This document shows, in pieces, positions 41,058 through 49,596 of a DNA stretch of 64,000 bases; within the stretch, counting starts at the first letter, position 1; each line of letters opens with the position of its first letter. The DNA comes from Nocardioides sp. CFH 31398 (lineage in GTDB: Bacteria; Actinomycetota; Actinomycetes; Propionibacteriales; Nocardioidaceae): NCBI RefSeq assembly GCF_022436705.1, contig NZ_JAKUHT010000014.1, forward strand, positions 1 to 64,000, in the 5' to 3' direction. Below the pieces are notes generated by a model. That model was not told where the DNA came from. It did not search any database and saw only the letters and a list, made by a program, of their open reading frames with translations. Position numbers and translations under genes: made by a program.

Positions 41058-42019
41058 ACGCGCACCCAGTCGACCTGCGTGGCGCGCCCGCCCTCGAACG
41101 AGGGGTCCTCGCCGTTCACCTGCTTCGCAGCGGTCTGCACCGCCAGCCACATCGGGACGTCGGGGATCTGGCCGCGCCGACGGATGGTCTCGACGGCCTC
41201 GCCGTCCACGACGACCTGGATCTCGTCGGCGGTCCACCGCAGCGACACGACGTGCCACCGGTCGAAGTCGCCGCGCACCGGGCGACGGGTCGCGGGGTGG
41301 TCCCCGTTCGCGTCGAGCTCGCCGTAGTGGTTGGTGACCGTCATCTCCTCGCGGCCCGGGGTGGTCTCGAAGATCTCGTAGAAGTCGATCTCCGGCGGCC
41401 ACCCGCCGTACGACGGCCACAGCAGGGCCGCCACGGTCACGCCCAGGGCGTCGTCGTCGGTGCGCACCCGCATGTCCCAGCGGCCGTAGAGCTGCTGGGT
41501 CGGGCTGTCCCAGCTCCCGACGCCGCCGGAGAGCCAGTCCCCGTCGACCTCGGCGGTGTCGAGGACGAGGGTGGAGTCCTCGATCCGGACCATCGACGGG
41601 TCCCACCGCGCGTCGGGGCAGCACCCGGGGACCCCGTCGTAGACGCGCCACACCGTCTCGTCGAGCGTGTCGAAGTCGTCGAAGAAGACCTCGGTCCACT
41701 CCCGTTCGGTCGGCTCCGGCCTCTCCGGCGCGGGGATGGGGTCGCGCAGCCGCCCATCGGGGCCGATCTCCGGCAGACCCTGACGCTGCCCGTTGTCGCC
41801 GCTCCCGCGCTCCGACGGTCCCGACGGCTCCGACGGCTCCGACGGCCCCGACCCCCCGGACGGCCCTGACGGCCCCGACGGCGCGTCGGGCCCGCCGGCG
41901 GCCTCGTCGACCGGGTCGACCCGCCCCTCGCCGTCGACGGCCCCGCAGCCCGCCAGCAACGCCGCCGCGAGGAGCGGCGGGAGCAGACGGACGGCGAGGC
42001 GACGCGGCGGGCGGGTCAC
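41042..42019 (-). CDS. secreted GH16 glycoside hydrolase (lipoprotein)
   Basis: A 325-residue lipoprotein (lipobox LAGC, Cys25) with a Ser/Gly/Pro-Glu linker and a glycoside hydrolase family 16 domain at about 105-325. The catalytic EIDFYE motif is present (Glu210, Asp212, Glu215), along with WDMRVRTDDDALGVTVAALLWPSYGGWPPEID and WVRVYAPA at the end. GH16 enzymes cut beta-1,3/1,4-glucans, agar or carrageenan; the substrate is not clear. The GTG at 42019 directly precedes the signal peptide. It may share a transcript with the two acyl-CoA dehydrogenases upstream, eight bases away, which is an odd pairing. Confidence 0.88.
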   Translation of the reverse strand: MTRPPRRLAVRLLPPLLAAALLAGCGAVDGEGRVDPVDEAAGGPDAPSGPSGPSGGSGPSEPSEPSGPSERGSGDNGQRQGLPEIGPDGRLRDPIPAPERPEPTEREWTEVFFDDFDTLDETVWRVYDGVPGCCPDARWDPSMVRIEDSTLVLDTAEVDGDWLSGGVGSWDSPTQQLYGRWDMRVRTDDDALGVTVAALLWPSYGGWPPEIDFYEIFETTPGREEMTVTNHYGELDANGDHPATRRPVRGDFDRWHVVSLRWTADEIQVVVDGEAVETIRRRGQIPDVPMWLAVQTAAKQVNGEDPSFEGGRATQVDWVRVYAPA

Positions 42020-42026
42020 GGCCGCC

Positions 42027-43181
42027 TCAGGGGAGCGGGTCGACCTCCGCGTGGTCACCGACGTCGGCGGCCAGGGCGCGGAGGTGCTGGTGCCCGTCGC
42101 CGAGCAGGTGGTCGAGGGCGGTGAGGTGGCTGACGTAGTTGCCGACGTGGTACTCGGCCGTCATCGCGATGCCGCCGTGCAGCTGGATGGCCTCCTGGCC
42201 GACGTGACGGGCGGCGCGGCTCGTGCCGAGGGCCGCGCGACGAGCGGCGTCGGCGGGCTCGGTGTCGCCGGTGCTGCCGGGCTCGGCCGCCTGGACCATC
42301 GACGCCCAGGTGGCCAGGCTGCGGGCCAGCTCGAGCGACACGTACATGTCGGCCGCCCGGAAGGTCAACGCCTGGAAGGTCGCCAGCGGCACCCCGAACT
42401 GCTTGCGGCTCTTCAGGTAGTCGGTGGTCGACTCCAGCGCGACGGCCATGGCGCCCAAGGCCTGGTGGCACGCGACCACGCGGGCCTGGTCGACCACCGC
42501 GGAGACCGCCTCGGTCGCGTCCCCGCCGTCGCCCAGCAGGGTCGCGGCGGCGCCGTCGAGGCGGACCTGCGCGGCGCGGCCGCCGTCGTGGGTCGAGTAG
42601 CCCGTCCGGGTCACGCCGTCGGCGTCGCCGTCGACGAGGAACACCCCGGTGCCGCCGTCGGGCAGCGCCGCGGTGACCACGAGGCGACCGGCGGTCGCGC
42701 CGTGCGGGACCGGCTCCTTGACCCCCTCGAGCGTCCAGCCCTCCCCGGCGGCCGTGGCACGGACGGCGCTCGCGGCCGCGGTCATCGGCCGGCCGGGCTC
42801 GGCCACGGCCGGGGCGAGCACGAGCTCGCCCGCGGAGACCGCGCCGAGGACCTCGGCGCGCTGGGAGTCGGTGCCGGTCGCGGCGACCAGGCCGCCGGCC
42901 AGCACCACGGAGGTGAGGAACGGCTCGGGGGCGATGACGCGGCCGAGCTCCTCGGCCACCAGCGCGCTCTCGATCGGCCCGGCGCCCATGCCGCCGTCCT
43001 CCTCGGCGAACGGCAGGCCCAGCACGCCCATCTCGGCGAGGCCGGTCCACAGCTTCTCGTCGTACCCGGGCTCGTCCCTGACGGTGCGGCGCCGGTCCTC
43101 GTAGCTGCCGTAGGTGCGGGTCACCAGACCCCGGACCGCCTCGGCCAGCGCCTTCTGCTCGTCGTCGTGCGTGAAGTCCAT
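42027..43181 (-). CDS. acyl-CoA dehydrogenase, small-subunit type
   Basis: A 384-residue FAD-dependent acyl-CoA dehydrogenase. N-terminal, beta and C-terminal helical domains are recognisable (EKLWTGLAEMGVLGLPFAEEDGG; SRKQFGVPLATFQALTFRAADMYV; AIQLHGGIAMTAEY). It resembles the small subunit of heteromeric (alpha2beta2) dehydrogenases such as those acting on steroid or dicarboxyl-CoA side chains in actinobacteria. It is 10 bases downstream of a second acyl-CoA dehydrogenase of identical length, so the two probably form one enzyme. Substrate unknown. Confidence 0.86.
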   Translation of the reverse strand: MDFTHDDEQKALAEAVRGLVTRTYGSYEDRRRTVRDEPGYDEKLWTGLAEMGVLGLPFAEEDGGMGAGPIESALVAEELGRVIAPEPFLTSVVLAGGLVAATGTDSQRAEVLGAVSAGELVLAPAVAEPGRPMTAAASAVRATAAGEGWTLEGVKEPVPHGATAGRLVVTAALPDGGTGVFLVDGDADGVTRTGYSTHDGGRAAQVRLDGAAATLLGDGGDATEAVSAVVDQARVVACHQALGAMAVALESTTDYLKSRKQFGVPLATFQALTFRAADMYVSLELARSLATWASMVQAAEPGSTGDTEPADAARRAALGTSRAARHVGQEAIQLHGGIAMTAEYHVGNYVSHLTALDHLLGDGHQHLRALAADVGDHAEVDPLP

Positions 43182-43191
43182 CGGTGTCCTC

Positions 43192-44346
43192 CTACAGGCC
43201 CAGGATCGTGCGCGCGATGATCTGGCGCTGGATCTCGTTCGAACCCCCGTAGATGGAGGCCTTCCTCAGGTTCAGGTACGCCGGGGTGGCGCGGCGGGCC
43301 CACTGCGGCACCGTCGAGTCGTCCCCGGCCCCGGAGGCCAGCGACGCGGGGCCGGCGAGGTCGACGACGAGCTCCGAGACGGCCTGCTGCAGCTCGGTGC
43401 CCTTCAGCTTCAGCACCGACGACGCCGGGTGGGGCTTGCCGTCGGTGGAGTGCGCGACGACGCGCAGCGCCGTGAGCTCGAGGGCGAGCAGCTCGTTCTC
43501 CAGCTCGGCGACGCGCGCGGCCAGCAGCGGGTCGTCGGCGAGCGCGTCGCCCGCCCACTCCTTCGCCTGCGCGAGGACCCGCTTGGTGGCGCCGACCGGC
43601 GCCACGCCCACGCGCTCGTTGCCGAGCAGGAACTTGGCGTAGTCCCAGCCGTGGTTCTCCTCGCCGACCAGGTTCTCGGCGGGCACGCGCACGTCGGAGA
43701 ACCAGACCTCGTTGACCTCGTGGCCCCCGTCGATCAGCTCGATCGGGCGGACCTCCACGCCCGGGGAGGTCATGTCGATGAGGAGGAAGGAGATGCCGCG
43801 CTGCTTCTTCGCCTCGGGGTCGGTGCGGACCAGCGTGAAGATCCAGTCGCCGTGCTGACCCAGCGTGGTCCAGGTCTTCTGGCCGTTGACGATCCAGTCG
43901 TCGCCGTCACGGACGGCGGTGGTGCGCAGCGAGGCGAGGTCGGAGCCGGCGTCCGGCTCGGAGAAGCCCTGCGACCACCAGATGTCGAGGTTCGCGGTGG
44001 CGGGCAGGAAGCGCTCCTTCTGCTCCTGCGTGCCGAAGGCGGCGATCACGGGCCCGACCATCGAGGCGTTGAACGCCAGCGGGAGCGGCACGCAGGCGCG
44101 CTGCATCTCCTCGTGCCAGATGTGGCGGCGCAGCGGCGTCCAGTCCCGGCCACCCCACTCGGCGGGCCAGTGCGGGACGGCGAGGCCCTCCGCGTTGAGG
44201 ATCCGCTGGCTCGTGACGATGTCGTCCTTGCTCAGCTCGCCGCGGGACGCGACGACGTCGCGGATCTCCTGGGGCACCTTGGTGGTGAAGAAATCGCGCA
44301 TCTCGGCGCGGAACGCGGCGTCCTGCTCGGACAGCTCCAGCTGCAT
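43192..44346 (-). CDS. acyl-CoA dehydrogenase, large-subunit type
   Basis: A 384-residue acyl-CoA dehydrogenase with EEMQRACVPLPLAFNASMVGPVIAAFGTQEQKERFLP, WWSQGFSEPDAGSDLASLRTTA, VNGQKTWTTLGQHGDWIF and IYGGSNEIQRQIIARTILGL. The last segment replaces the Glu of MCAD-type IYEGT with Gly, so the catalytic base must lie elsewhere, as in heteromeric actinobacterial enzymes. It is the first gene of a two-gene operon. An inverted repeat 35 bases upstream may bind a TetR-type repressor. The substrate is probably a branched or ring-derived acyl-CoA, which is inference. Confidence 0.86.
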   Translation of the reverse strand: MQLELSEQDAAFRAEMRDFFTTKVPQEIRDVVASRGELSKDDIVTSQRILNAEGLAVPHWPAEWGGRDWTPLRRHIWHEEMQRACVPLPLAFNASMVGPVIAAFGTQEQKERFLPATANLDIWWSQGFSEPDAGSDLASLRTTAVRDGDDWIVNGQKTWTTLGQHGDWIFTLVRTDPEAKKQRGISFLLIDMTSPGVEVRPIELIDGGHEVNEVWFSDVRVPAENLVGEENHGWDYAKFLLGNERVGVAPVGATKRVLAQAKEWAGDALADDPLLAARVAELENELLALELTALRVVAHSTDGKPHPASSVLKLKGTELQQAVSELVVDLAGPASLASGAGDDSTVPQWARRATPAYLNLRKASIYGGSNEIQRQIIARTILGL

Positions 44347-44380
44347 GGCTCCTCGTCTCCTTCTCGGCGACGTGCTCGAC

Positions 44381-44402
44381 GACGTCCGGGTGAACGGACG
44401 TC
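44381..44402 (-). promoter_or_regulatory. inverted repeat, candidate operator
   Basis: GACGTCCG-GGTGAA-CGGACGTC, perfect 8-bp arms and 6-base spacer, ends 35 bases before the start codon of the acyl-CoA dehydrogenase operon. The form fits a TetR-like dimer site, but no regulator gene is adjacent. Confidence 0.45.
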
Positions 44403-44477
44403 CTCCATCATGACGGGCGTCACCGAGCGGGACGAGGCTGCATCCCCAGGCCGGGGCGGGAGTGGCGCGTGGTGCGG

Positions 44478-45269
44478 TCAGCGATGACCGTTGCGCCGGG
44501 CCGGGCGGTGGCCGCGCTCCGGCTCGAGGTCCTCCGGAAGGGTCGGGGTCACCACGCACCCCGTCGCCGGGTCGCCGTACGTCGTGAGCGTGTGCGGCGC
44601 GCGGACGACGAGCAGGGCGACGTAGGCGCAGAGCACGGCGTCGACCTGGTCCTCGGCGAGCCGCAGGTGGCTCTTGCGGGAGGCGGACGTGACCGCGCCG
44701 ACGAGGCCCTCCCAGCAGTCCCGTCCGCGCAGCCGCAGCGGGACGGCCGCGTCCTCGAGACCCTCCAGCAGGGTGGTGAGGCGCAGCAGCTCGGAGCGCA
44801 GCAGGTCGAGGTCCCGCCCCTGCTTCTGCTTGTACTTCAACGTGCGCGGCAGCCGGAACAGCGCGACGCTCGCCGCGTGCGGGTAGACCTCCACCGCCCG
44901 TCGCCGCGGCGTCGCGCCGTCCCCCGTCGGCCACGGCACCAGCCCGAGCGCGTGGGCGAGCCGGCCCCCGCGCGGCCCGGCGGCGAAGACGGCCAGGCCC
45001 GTGTTCGACGGGTGGGCGCCGGCCTGGAAGGCGCGGAAGTCGCGGTTCAGGGCGGTCTCGGCCGGTCGGTTGCCGGTCGGGTTGGTGACTAGCAGGGGGG
45101 CGTCGATCCCGACGACGCACTCCTCGTCGGCGGCGATCGCGGCCGCCGAGGCGACCTCGGCGTCCGTGCGGACCGAGGCGACGTCGAGCAGACCGCCCTC
45201 GTCGTCCAGGCGGGCCACCCCGGTGGGGTTGCGCTCGCCCCAGGCGAGGTCGACGCCCACGACGCGCAT
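44478..45269 (-). CDS. DUF429 protein (RNase H-like fold)
   Basis: A 263-residue protein of the DUF429 family. It begins VVGVDLAWG and continues through CVVGIDAPLLVTNPTG ... NRDFRAFQAGAHPSNTGL, AVEVYPHAASVALFRL and RLAEDQVDAVLCAYVALLV, the set of Asp/Glu/His residues typical of the family. The fold is predicted to be RNase H-like, but activity is not established; some members are linked to nucleic-acid or tRNA metabolism. The ATG at 45269 is fixed by the VVGVDLAWG strand and GGGAGG upstream. It is divergent from the alpha/beta hydrolase. Confidence 0.82.
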   Translation of the reverse strand: MRVVGVDLAWGERNPTGVARLDDEGGLLDVASVRTDAEVASAAAIAADEECVVGIDAPLLVTNPTGNRPAETALNRDFRAFQAGAHPSNTGLAVFAAGPRGGRLAHALGLVPWPTGDGATPRRRAVEVYPHAASVALFRLPRTLKYKQKQGRDLDLLRSELLRLTTLLEGLEDAAVPLRLRGRDCWEGLVGAVTSASRKSHLRLAEDQVDAVLCAYVALLVVRAPHTLTTYGDPATGCVVTPTLPEDLEPERGHRPARRNGHR

Positions 45270-45319
45270 GGGGGCAGCCTCCCAGAGGGGGCGTTGGCCG
45301 GTTCGGGGAACCTGGGGGC

Positions 45320-45958
45320 GTGGACCCGCGACGCGCACGGCTGGTGGAGGTCGCCTCACCGGCCCGTCCCGAGGGGCAGGTGCTGGTGCTGCACGGCGGC
45401 GCGGACCGCCCCGGACGCCCGCCGACCAGCCCCACCCAGCTCTCCGTGCTGCGGATGGTGCCGGTCGCGCGGCGGGTGGCCCGCGCCGGGCGCGGTCGGC
45501 TGCGGGTGCACCGCCTGCTCAACTCGAGCCGCGGGTGGGACCCCGACCGCACGCCCGTGGAGGACGTCGAGTGGGCGCTGTGGCGCCTCGCGCAGGACGG
45601 CCCGCGGCTGCCCACCTGCCTGGTCGGCCACTCGCTGGGCGGACGGGCGGCCCTGCTGGCGGGCGGCGGCGAGGACGTCGTCTCGGTCGTCGCCCTGAAC
45701 CCGTGGGTGTACGCCGACGACGCGACCCGCACCGACCTGGCGGGCCGGCGGGTGCTCGTCGTCCACGGCACCGACGACCGGATCGCCGACCCCCGCCGTG
45801 CCCGCAGGGTCGTCGACGGGCTGCGGGCCCGGCACACCGACGCGACGTTCGTGGACGTCGAGGGAGGTCGTCACGCGATGCTGCGCCACGGGTCCGTCTT
45901 CGAGCGGCACGCCGCCGACTTCGCGGCCAGGACGCTGCTGGGGCGCCCCCGGGGTTGA
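45320..45958 (+). CDS. alpha/beta hydrolase
   Basis: A 212-residue alpha/beta hydrolase. The oxyanion HGG is at about 25, the nucleophile elbow GHSLGG lies at about 103-108, Asp at HGTDDRI, and the His in EGGRHAML. The protein is small and lacks a lid, similar to dienelactone hydrolase- or thioesterase-like members. Substrate unknown. GTG start; it is divergent from DUF429 with a 50-base gap, so the two may share control. Confidence 0.83.
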   Translation: MDPRRARLVEVASPARPEGQVLVLHGGADRPGRPPTSPTQLSVLRMVPVARRVARAGRGRLRVHRLLNSSRGWDPDRTPVEDVEWALWRLAQDGPRLPTCLVGHSLGGRAALLAGGGEDVVSVVALNPWVYADDATRTDLAGRRVLVVHGTDDRIADPRRARRVVDGLRARHTDATFVDVEGGRHAMLRHGSVFERHAADFAARTLLGRPRG

Positions 45959-46101
45959 AGACGTACCGTTACCCGGAGTTCGCCGACCTCTTCCTCAAGA
46001 TCGGGTGATTCCATGGACGGGACCACCTTTACTCGTGTGGAATGTTTCCCGACGCCCCCGTCGGAGCACGGTCGAAGGGGCGTCATTCACTGAGGAGATC
46101 C

Positions 46102-47547
46102 ATGTCGTTGAGCAGCACCGTCCGACGCATGCTGGCCGCGTTCTGCGCGACCGCCGCCGGGGGCGCCGTCCTGCTCGCACCGCAGGCGGCTGTGGCCGCG
46201 CCGACCCCGTCGATCGCCGCGCCGACGACGACGTCCGGCTCGGTGGTCAACGGCCTGGCCTTCCCCGGTGACGCCGGCTTCGCCTACGCCGGGTGCTACG
46301 GCTGGGACGGTGGCACCGCGCCCTCCGCGGTCGTCCGCGACATCCCCGGCAGCCCGAACGGCAACCGCAGCACCGGCTTCACGACCAGCGCCGGCACCGG
46401 TGCAGGCCCCCAGGCCGCCGTGGCGAGCCTGAAGAACCTCGGGGCGATGGACGTCGGGGTCTGGTCCGAGGGCGGGTCGTCCGGCTTCGCGTACGTGTGG
46501 CTGTTCCCGGCGAAGGGCCGTGCCTTCCTCGGCACCGCGCCGCTGTCGACCGGCGGCGGCTGGGCCACGAGCGACGCCACGTCCTCCCGCTTCACCTGGA
46601 CCGAGCGCGACCGCCGCACCTTCGCGCCCGTCCTGGGCTCGCCGGACGGGGCGCAGCTGACGCTCGCGCAGGCGGCCACCCGCTACGGCAACGGTCCGGC
46701 CCGCGTCGGCTTCGCCTTCGGGTGCAACGGCGAGGACTTCTCGCTCGACCGCTTCCGGGTCGGCACGAAGTCCTACGACTTCGAGGGCATCTCGGTGCTC
46801 ACCTCCATGACCGTCGCCGAGCGCACCCGCACCGGCACCACGCTGGTCGGCCGGAGCGCCGGCGCCGGCAAGAACACCGGTGAGCCCCTGGTCCTCCAGG
46901 CCGCTCGCCCGGGCAAGGCCTTCCGTGACGTCCCGGGTGCCGACCTCGAGGTCGACGACGCCGGCGTCCACACGGCCGTGGTGAAGCCGACCGTGACGAC
47001 GCAGTACCGCTGGCGCCGGCTCGAGGTGCCCTACGCCGACGGCGGGACCTCCCGCGCCGTGGCCGTCAGGGGCACGAAGGGCCCGGAGGGGGAGAAGCGG
47101 ACCGCGGAGCGGCCCGGCGCACGGCCGGGCACCCCGGAGGAGACCCAGCCGCCGGGCGACGAGCCGACGGCGCCGGAGACCGAGGAGCCGACGGAGCCGA
47201 GCGTCCCCGACCCGACCGAGCCGCCGACCGAGCAGCCGACCGAGCCGGGCACCGAGGAGCCGACGCAGCCGAGCGTCCCCGACCCGACCGAGCCGCCGAG
47301 CGAGGAGCCGACCCCGGAGCCCAGCCCGGAGCCGACCCCGGAGCCGACCCCGGAGCCGACCCCGGAGCCGGTCGCCTGCGAGGGCCTGACGTACGACGAC
47401 ACCGCCGTCTGGCTGCAGGCCCAGGGCCTCGAGGCCGCCGACATCACCTCGCCGCTCGACGAGGACTGCCCGACCGCCGAGGACCTCGACGCGATGGCCA
47501 CCGAGCTCGGCATCGTCCTCGAGCTCGTCCCCGGCACCACCGGCTGA
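46102..47547 (+). CDS. secreted protein with Pro-Glu-Thr repeat tail
   Basis: A 481-residue exported protein with a Sec signal peptide (RRMLAAFCATAAGGAVLLAPQAAVAAP). The mature domain (about 45-330) has two or more Cys and beta-rich stretches such as SGFAYVWLFPAKGRAF and GFAFGCNGEDFSLDRFRVGTKSYDFEG. A long Pro/Glu/Thr/Asp-rich region (about 352-425) has repeats of TEPSVPDPTEPP type, and a small C-terminal domain with two Cys (ACEGLTYDDTAVWL ... LDEDCPTAEDL) closes it. No sorting motif is seen, so it may be released or wall-associated. GAGGAG lies five bases before the ATG. Function unknown. Confidence 0.75.
   Translation: MSLSSTVRRMLAAFCATAAGGAVLLAPQAAVAAPTPSIAAPTTTSGSVVNGLAFPGDAGFAYAGCYGWDGGTAPSAVVRDIPGSPNGNRSTGFTTSAGTGAGPQAAVASLKNLGAMDVGVWSEGGSSGFAYVWLFPAKGRAFLGTAPLSTGGGWATSDATSSRFTWTERDRRTFAPVLGSPDGAQLTLAQAATRYGNGPARVGFAFGCNGEDFSLDRFRVGTKSYDFEGISVLTSMTVAERTRTGTTLVGRSAGAGKNTGEPLVLQAARPGKAFRDVPGADLEVDDAGVHTAVVKPTVTTQYRWRRLEVPYADGGTSRAVAVRGTKGPEGEKRTAERPGARPGTPEETQPPGDEPTAPETEEPTEPSVPDPTEPPTEQPTEPGTEEPTQPSVPDPTEPPSEEPTPEPSPEPTPEPTPEPTPEPVACEGLTYDDTAVWLQAQGLEAADITSPLDEDCPTAEDLDAMATELGIVLELVPGTTG
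47154..47370 (+). repeat. Pro/Glu/Thr-rich repeat region
   Basis: Imperfect in-frame repeats: an 18-residue unit built around PSVPDPTEPP appears about twice, followed by a short run of EPTP units. The DNA is a mixture of CCGACC and GAGCCG blocks, a likely slippage site. Confidence 0.75.
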
Positions 47548-47593
47548 CGAACCTCACACCGCGCCGGTTTGGCACGGGGTGGATCCCGGTCGC

Positions 47594-47599
47594 CATACT
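47594..47599 (+). promoter_or_regulatory. -10-like hexamer, leaderless start
   Basis: CATACT ends nine bases before the ATG of the next gene, with TTGGCA 19 bases further upstream (47569-47574) as a possible -35. A leaderless or near-leaderless transcript is likely. Confidence 0.4.
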
Positions 47600-47608
47600 C
47601 GGTGGACG

Positions 47609-48520
47609 ATGAGCGAGACCGAGAAACCACGCCTGGAGGTCGACTGGGTCAAGGTCGTCGCGGGTGCGCTGGCGGCCGTGTCCTCGGCCGTCCTGCTGTC
47701 CACCCTCGGAGCGGCCGGCACCCTCGTGGGCGCCGCGCTGGGAAGCATCATCGTGTCCCTCGCGACCAGCGTCTACGGCACGGGCCTGGCCCGCGGCACC
47801 GAGAAGGTCGCCGAGGCCCAGACCGTGGCGTTGCGCAAGGTGAGCGCCGCGACCCAGCAGATCGCCCAGATCCGCACCGACGCCGAGAGCGGCGGCGCCG
47901 CCGACGGCAGTGACGCCGTCGTGGGCGGCGCGCACGCCGCCCGTCCGAACGACGGCGGGCTCGACACGGAGGCCACCGAGGCCCTGGAGGAGGCCGAGCA
48001 GCAGCTGGAGGAGGCCCGCACCGAGCTGGAGCAGGCCGCCGACCCGGAGGCGGAGGACGCGACCCGGGACGGCCTCAGCCTCAAGGAGCGCCTGGCGATC
48101 CTGCCGTGGAAGCGCGTGCTGCTCGCCTCGGCCGGCCTGTTCGTGGTCGCGATGGTGCTGCTCACCTCCTTCGAGGTGATCGGCGGTCGCACGATCTCGT
48201 CATACACCGGCGGCAGCGACCGGGACGGCGGCACCTCGTTCGGTCGCACCTTCGACCGCGGCGCGGACGAGGAGCAGCAGCCGTCGCCGACCCCGACCCC
48301 CACGCAGGAGCCCTCCCGGCAGCCCACGACCGAGCCGTCGGACGACCCGACCACGGACCCGACGACGGAGCCGTCGGACGAGCCGTCCACCACGGACGAC
48401 GCCGAGACCGACGACCCGTCCGAGGACCCCTCCGACGACGCCACCACCGAGCCGACGTCGCCCACCCGGACGCCGACGACCCGCCTCCCCAGCCCCACCA
48501 CCACGAGCCCCACCCGCTGA
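47609..48520 (+). CDS. two-pass membrane protein with coiled coil and Ser/Thr-Pro tail
   Basis: A 303-residue protein. Two membrane segments (about 15-40 and 169-190) flank a cytoplasmic loop of about 125 residues containing an acidic coiled coil (TEALEEAEQQLEEARTELEQAAD). The C-terminal 100 residues are an extracellular tail of Ser/Thr/Pro/Asp repeats likely to be glycosylated or to span the wall. No catalytic domain is present. It may be an envelope-spanning structural or signalling protein; nothing more can be said. It precedes the ABC exporter operon, but an 18-bp palindrome separates them. Confidence 0.72.
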   Translation: MSETEKPRLEVDWVKVVAGALAAVSSAVLLSTLGAAGTLVGAALGSIIVSLATSVYGTGLARGTEKVAEAQTVALRKVSAATQQIAQIRTDAESGGAADGSDAVVGGAHAARPNDGGLDTEATEALEEAEQQLEEARTELEQAADPEAEDATRDGLSLKERLAILPWKRVLLASAGLFVVAMVLLTSFEVIGGRTISSYTGGSDRDGGTSFGRTFDRGADEEQQPSPTPTPTQEPSRQPTTEPSDDPTTDPTTEPSDEPSTTDDAETDDPSEDPSDDATTEPTSPTRTPTTRLPSPTTTSPTR

Positions 48521-48525
48521 TCGCC

Positions 48526-48543
48526 GCATGACACGTGTCATGC
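48526..48543. promoter_or_regulatory. 18-bp palindrome before exporter operon
   Basis: GCATGACACGTGTCATGC is a perfect palindrome five bases after the preceding stop codon and 78 bases before the ABC ATPase start. Inverted repeats of this size are typical of NarL-type response-regulator sites, and such a regulator is the last gene of the operon, so it may autoregulate here. Confidence 0.6.
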
Positions 48544-48621
48544 CCGACCGGTGAGGGATCCAGCCGGACCGCTGACGTCACGCACTGACCGCGGCCGCCG
48601 ATCGGCGGGAGGCTGGTGGGC

Positions 48622-49596
48622 ATGACGAACACACGAGACGACCTGGCCGTGGAGGTCAGCGGCCTGCGGCGCTCCTACGGCAGCGGCAAGGACGCGTTCG
48701 AGGCCGTCCGCGGGCTCGACCTCGCCGTCGAGCGCGGCACCATCACCGCCCTGCTCGGCACCAACGGCGCCGGCAAGACCTCGACCCTCGAGGTCATCGA
48801 GGGCCTGGCGCCCGCCACCGGCGGCGAGGTGCGGGTCCTCGGCCTGGACCCGGTCGCCGACCGCCGCCGGGTGCGCCGCCGTACCGGCGTGCTGCTGCAG
48901 AGGAGCGGCTTCGCGGCCGACCTCACGGTGGCGGAGACGCTGCGGATGTGGGGGAGCACCGTCACCTCCCCGCGGTCCGTGGCCGAGTCGCTGGCGCTGC
49001 TCGACCTGGAGCACCGCGCCGACGTCCGCGTCTCGGGGCTCTCCGGCGGCGAGCAGCGCCGGCTCGACCTGGCCTGCACCCTCATGGGCCACCCCGAGCT
49101 GGTGTTCCTCGACGAGCCCAGCACCGGTCTGGACCCCGAGAGCCGCCGCCGAGTGTGGCGCCTGGTGGAGGACCTCCGGGACGGCGGCGCGACGGTCCTG
49201 CTCACCACCCACTACCTGGAGGAGGCCGAGCGCCTCTCCGACCGCATCTCGATCATGGACGCCGGTCGCGTCGTCCGGGAGGGCACGCCCGCCGAGATCG
49301 TCGAGGGCCACCCCTCGCACATCGAGTTCGAGAACGTCGGCGCCACCCTGCCGCCGCTGCCCGGGGCGAGCGTCGAGGTGGGCCACGCGCGGACCGTGAT
49401 CTCCGCCTCCGAGCTGCAGCCCGCCCTCACCGCCCTGCTGACCTGGGCCGACGCGCAGCAGGTGACGCTGCCGGGCCTGGTGGCCCGCACCGCGACCCTC
49501 GAGTCGGTCTTCCTGTCCATCGCCGACCAGGGGCACGCCGACCCCGGCGCCCCGGCCGACGCCACCACCGACCACGACCTGGAGGTCGCCCGATGA
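48622..49596 (+). CDS. ABC transporter ATP-binding protein
   Basis: A 324-residue ATPase of the DrrA/NatA drug-exporter type. Walker A GTNGAGKTS is at 46-54, followed by Q-loop LLQRSGF, signature LSGGEQRR, Walker B LVFLDEPST and the H-loop TTHYLEEAE. The long C-terminal part (about 240-324) is typical of daunorubicin- or bacitracin-resistance ATPases. ATG 48622 has GGGAGG nine bases upstream, better than GTG 48616. It overlaps the permease gene by ATGA. The complex probably exports an antibiotic, lipid or peptide and is controlled by the two-component system downstream. Confidence 0.93.
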   Translation: MTNTRDDLAVEVSGLRRSYGSGKDAFEAVRGLDLAVERGTITALLGTNGAGKTSTLEVIEGLAPATGGEVRVLGLDPVADRRRVRRRTGVLLQRSGFAADLTVAETLRMWGSTVTSPRSVAESLALLDLEHRADVRVSGLSGGEQRRLDLACTLMGHPELVFLDEPSTGLDPESRRRVWRLVEDLRDGGATVLLTTHYLEEAERLSDRISIMDAGRVVREGTPAEIVEGHPSHIEFENVGATLPPLPGASVEVGHARTVISASELQPALTALLTWADAQQVTLPGLVARTATLESVFLSIADQGHADPGAPADATTDHDLEVAR

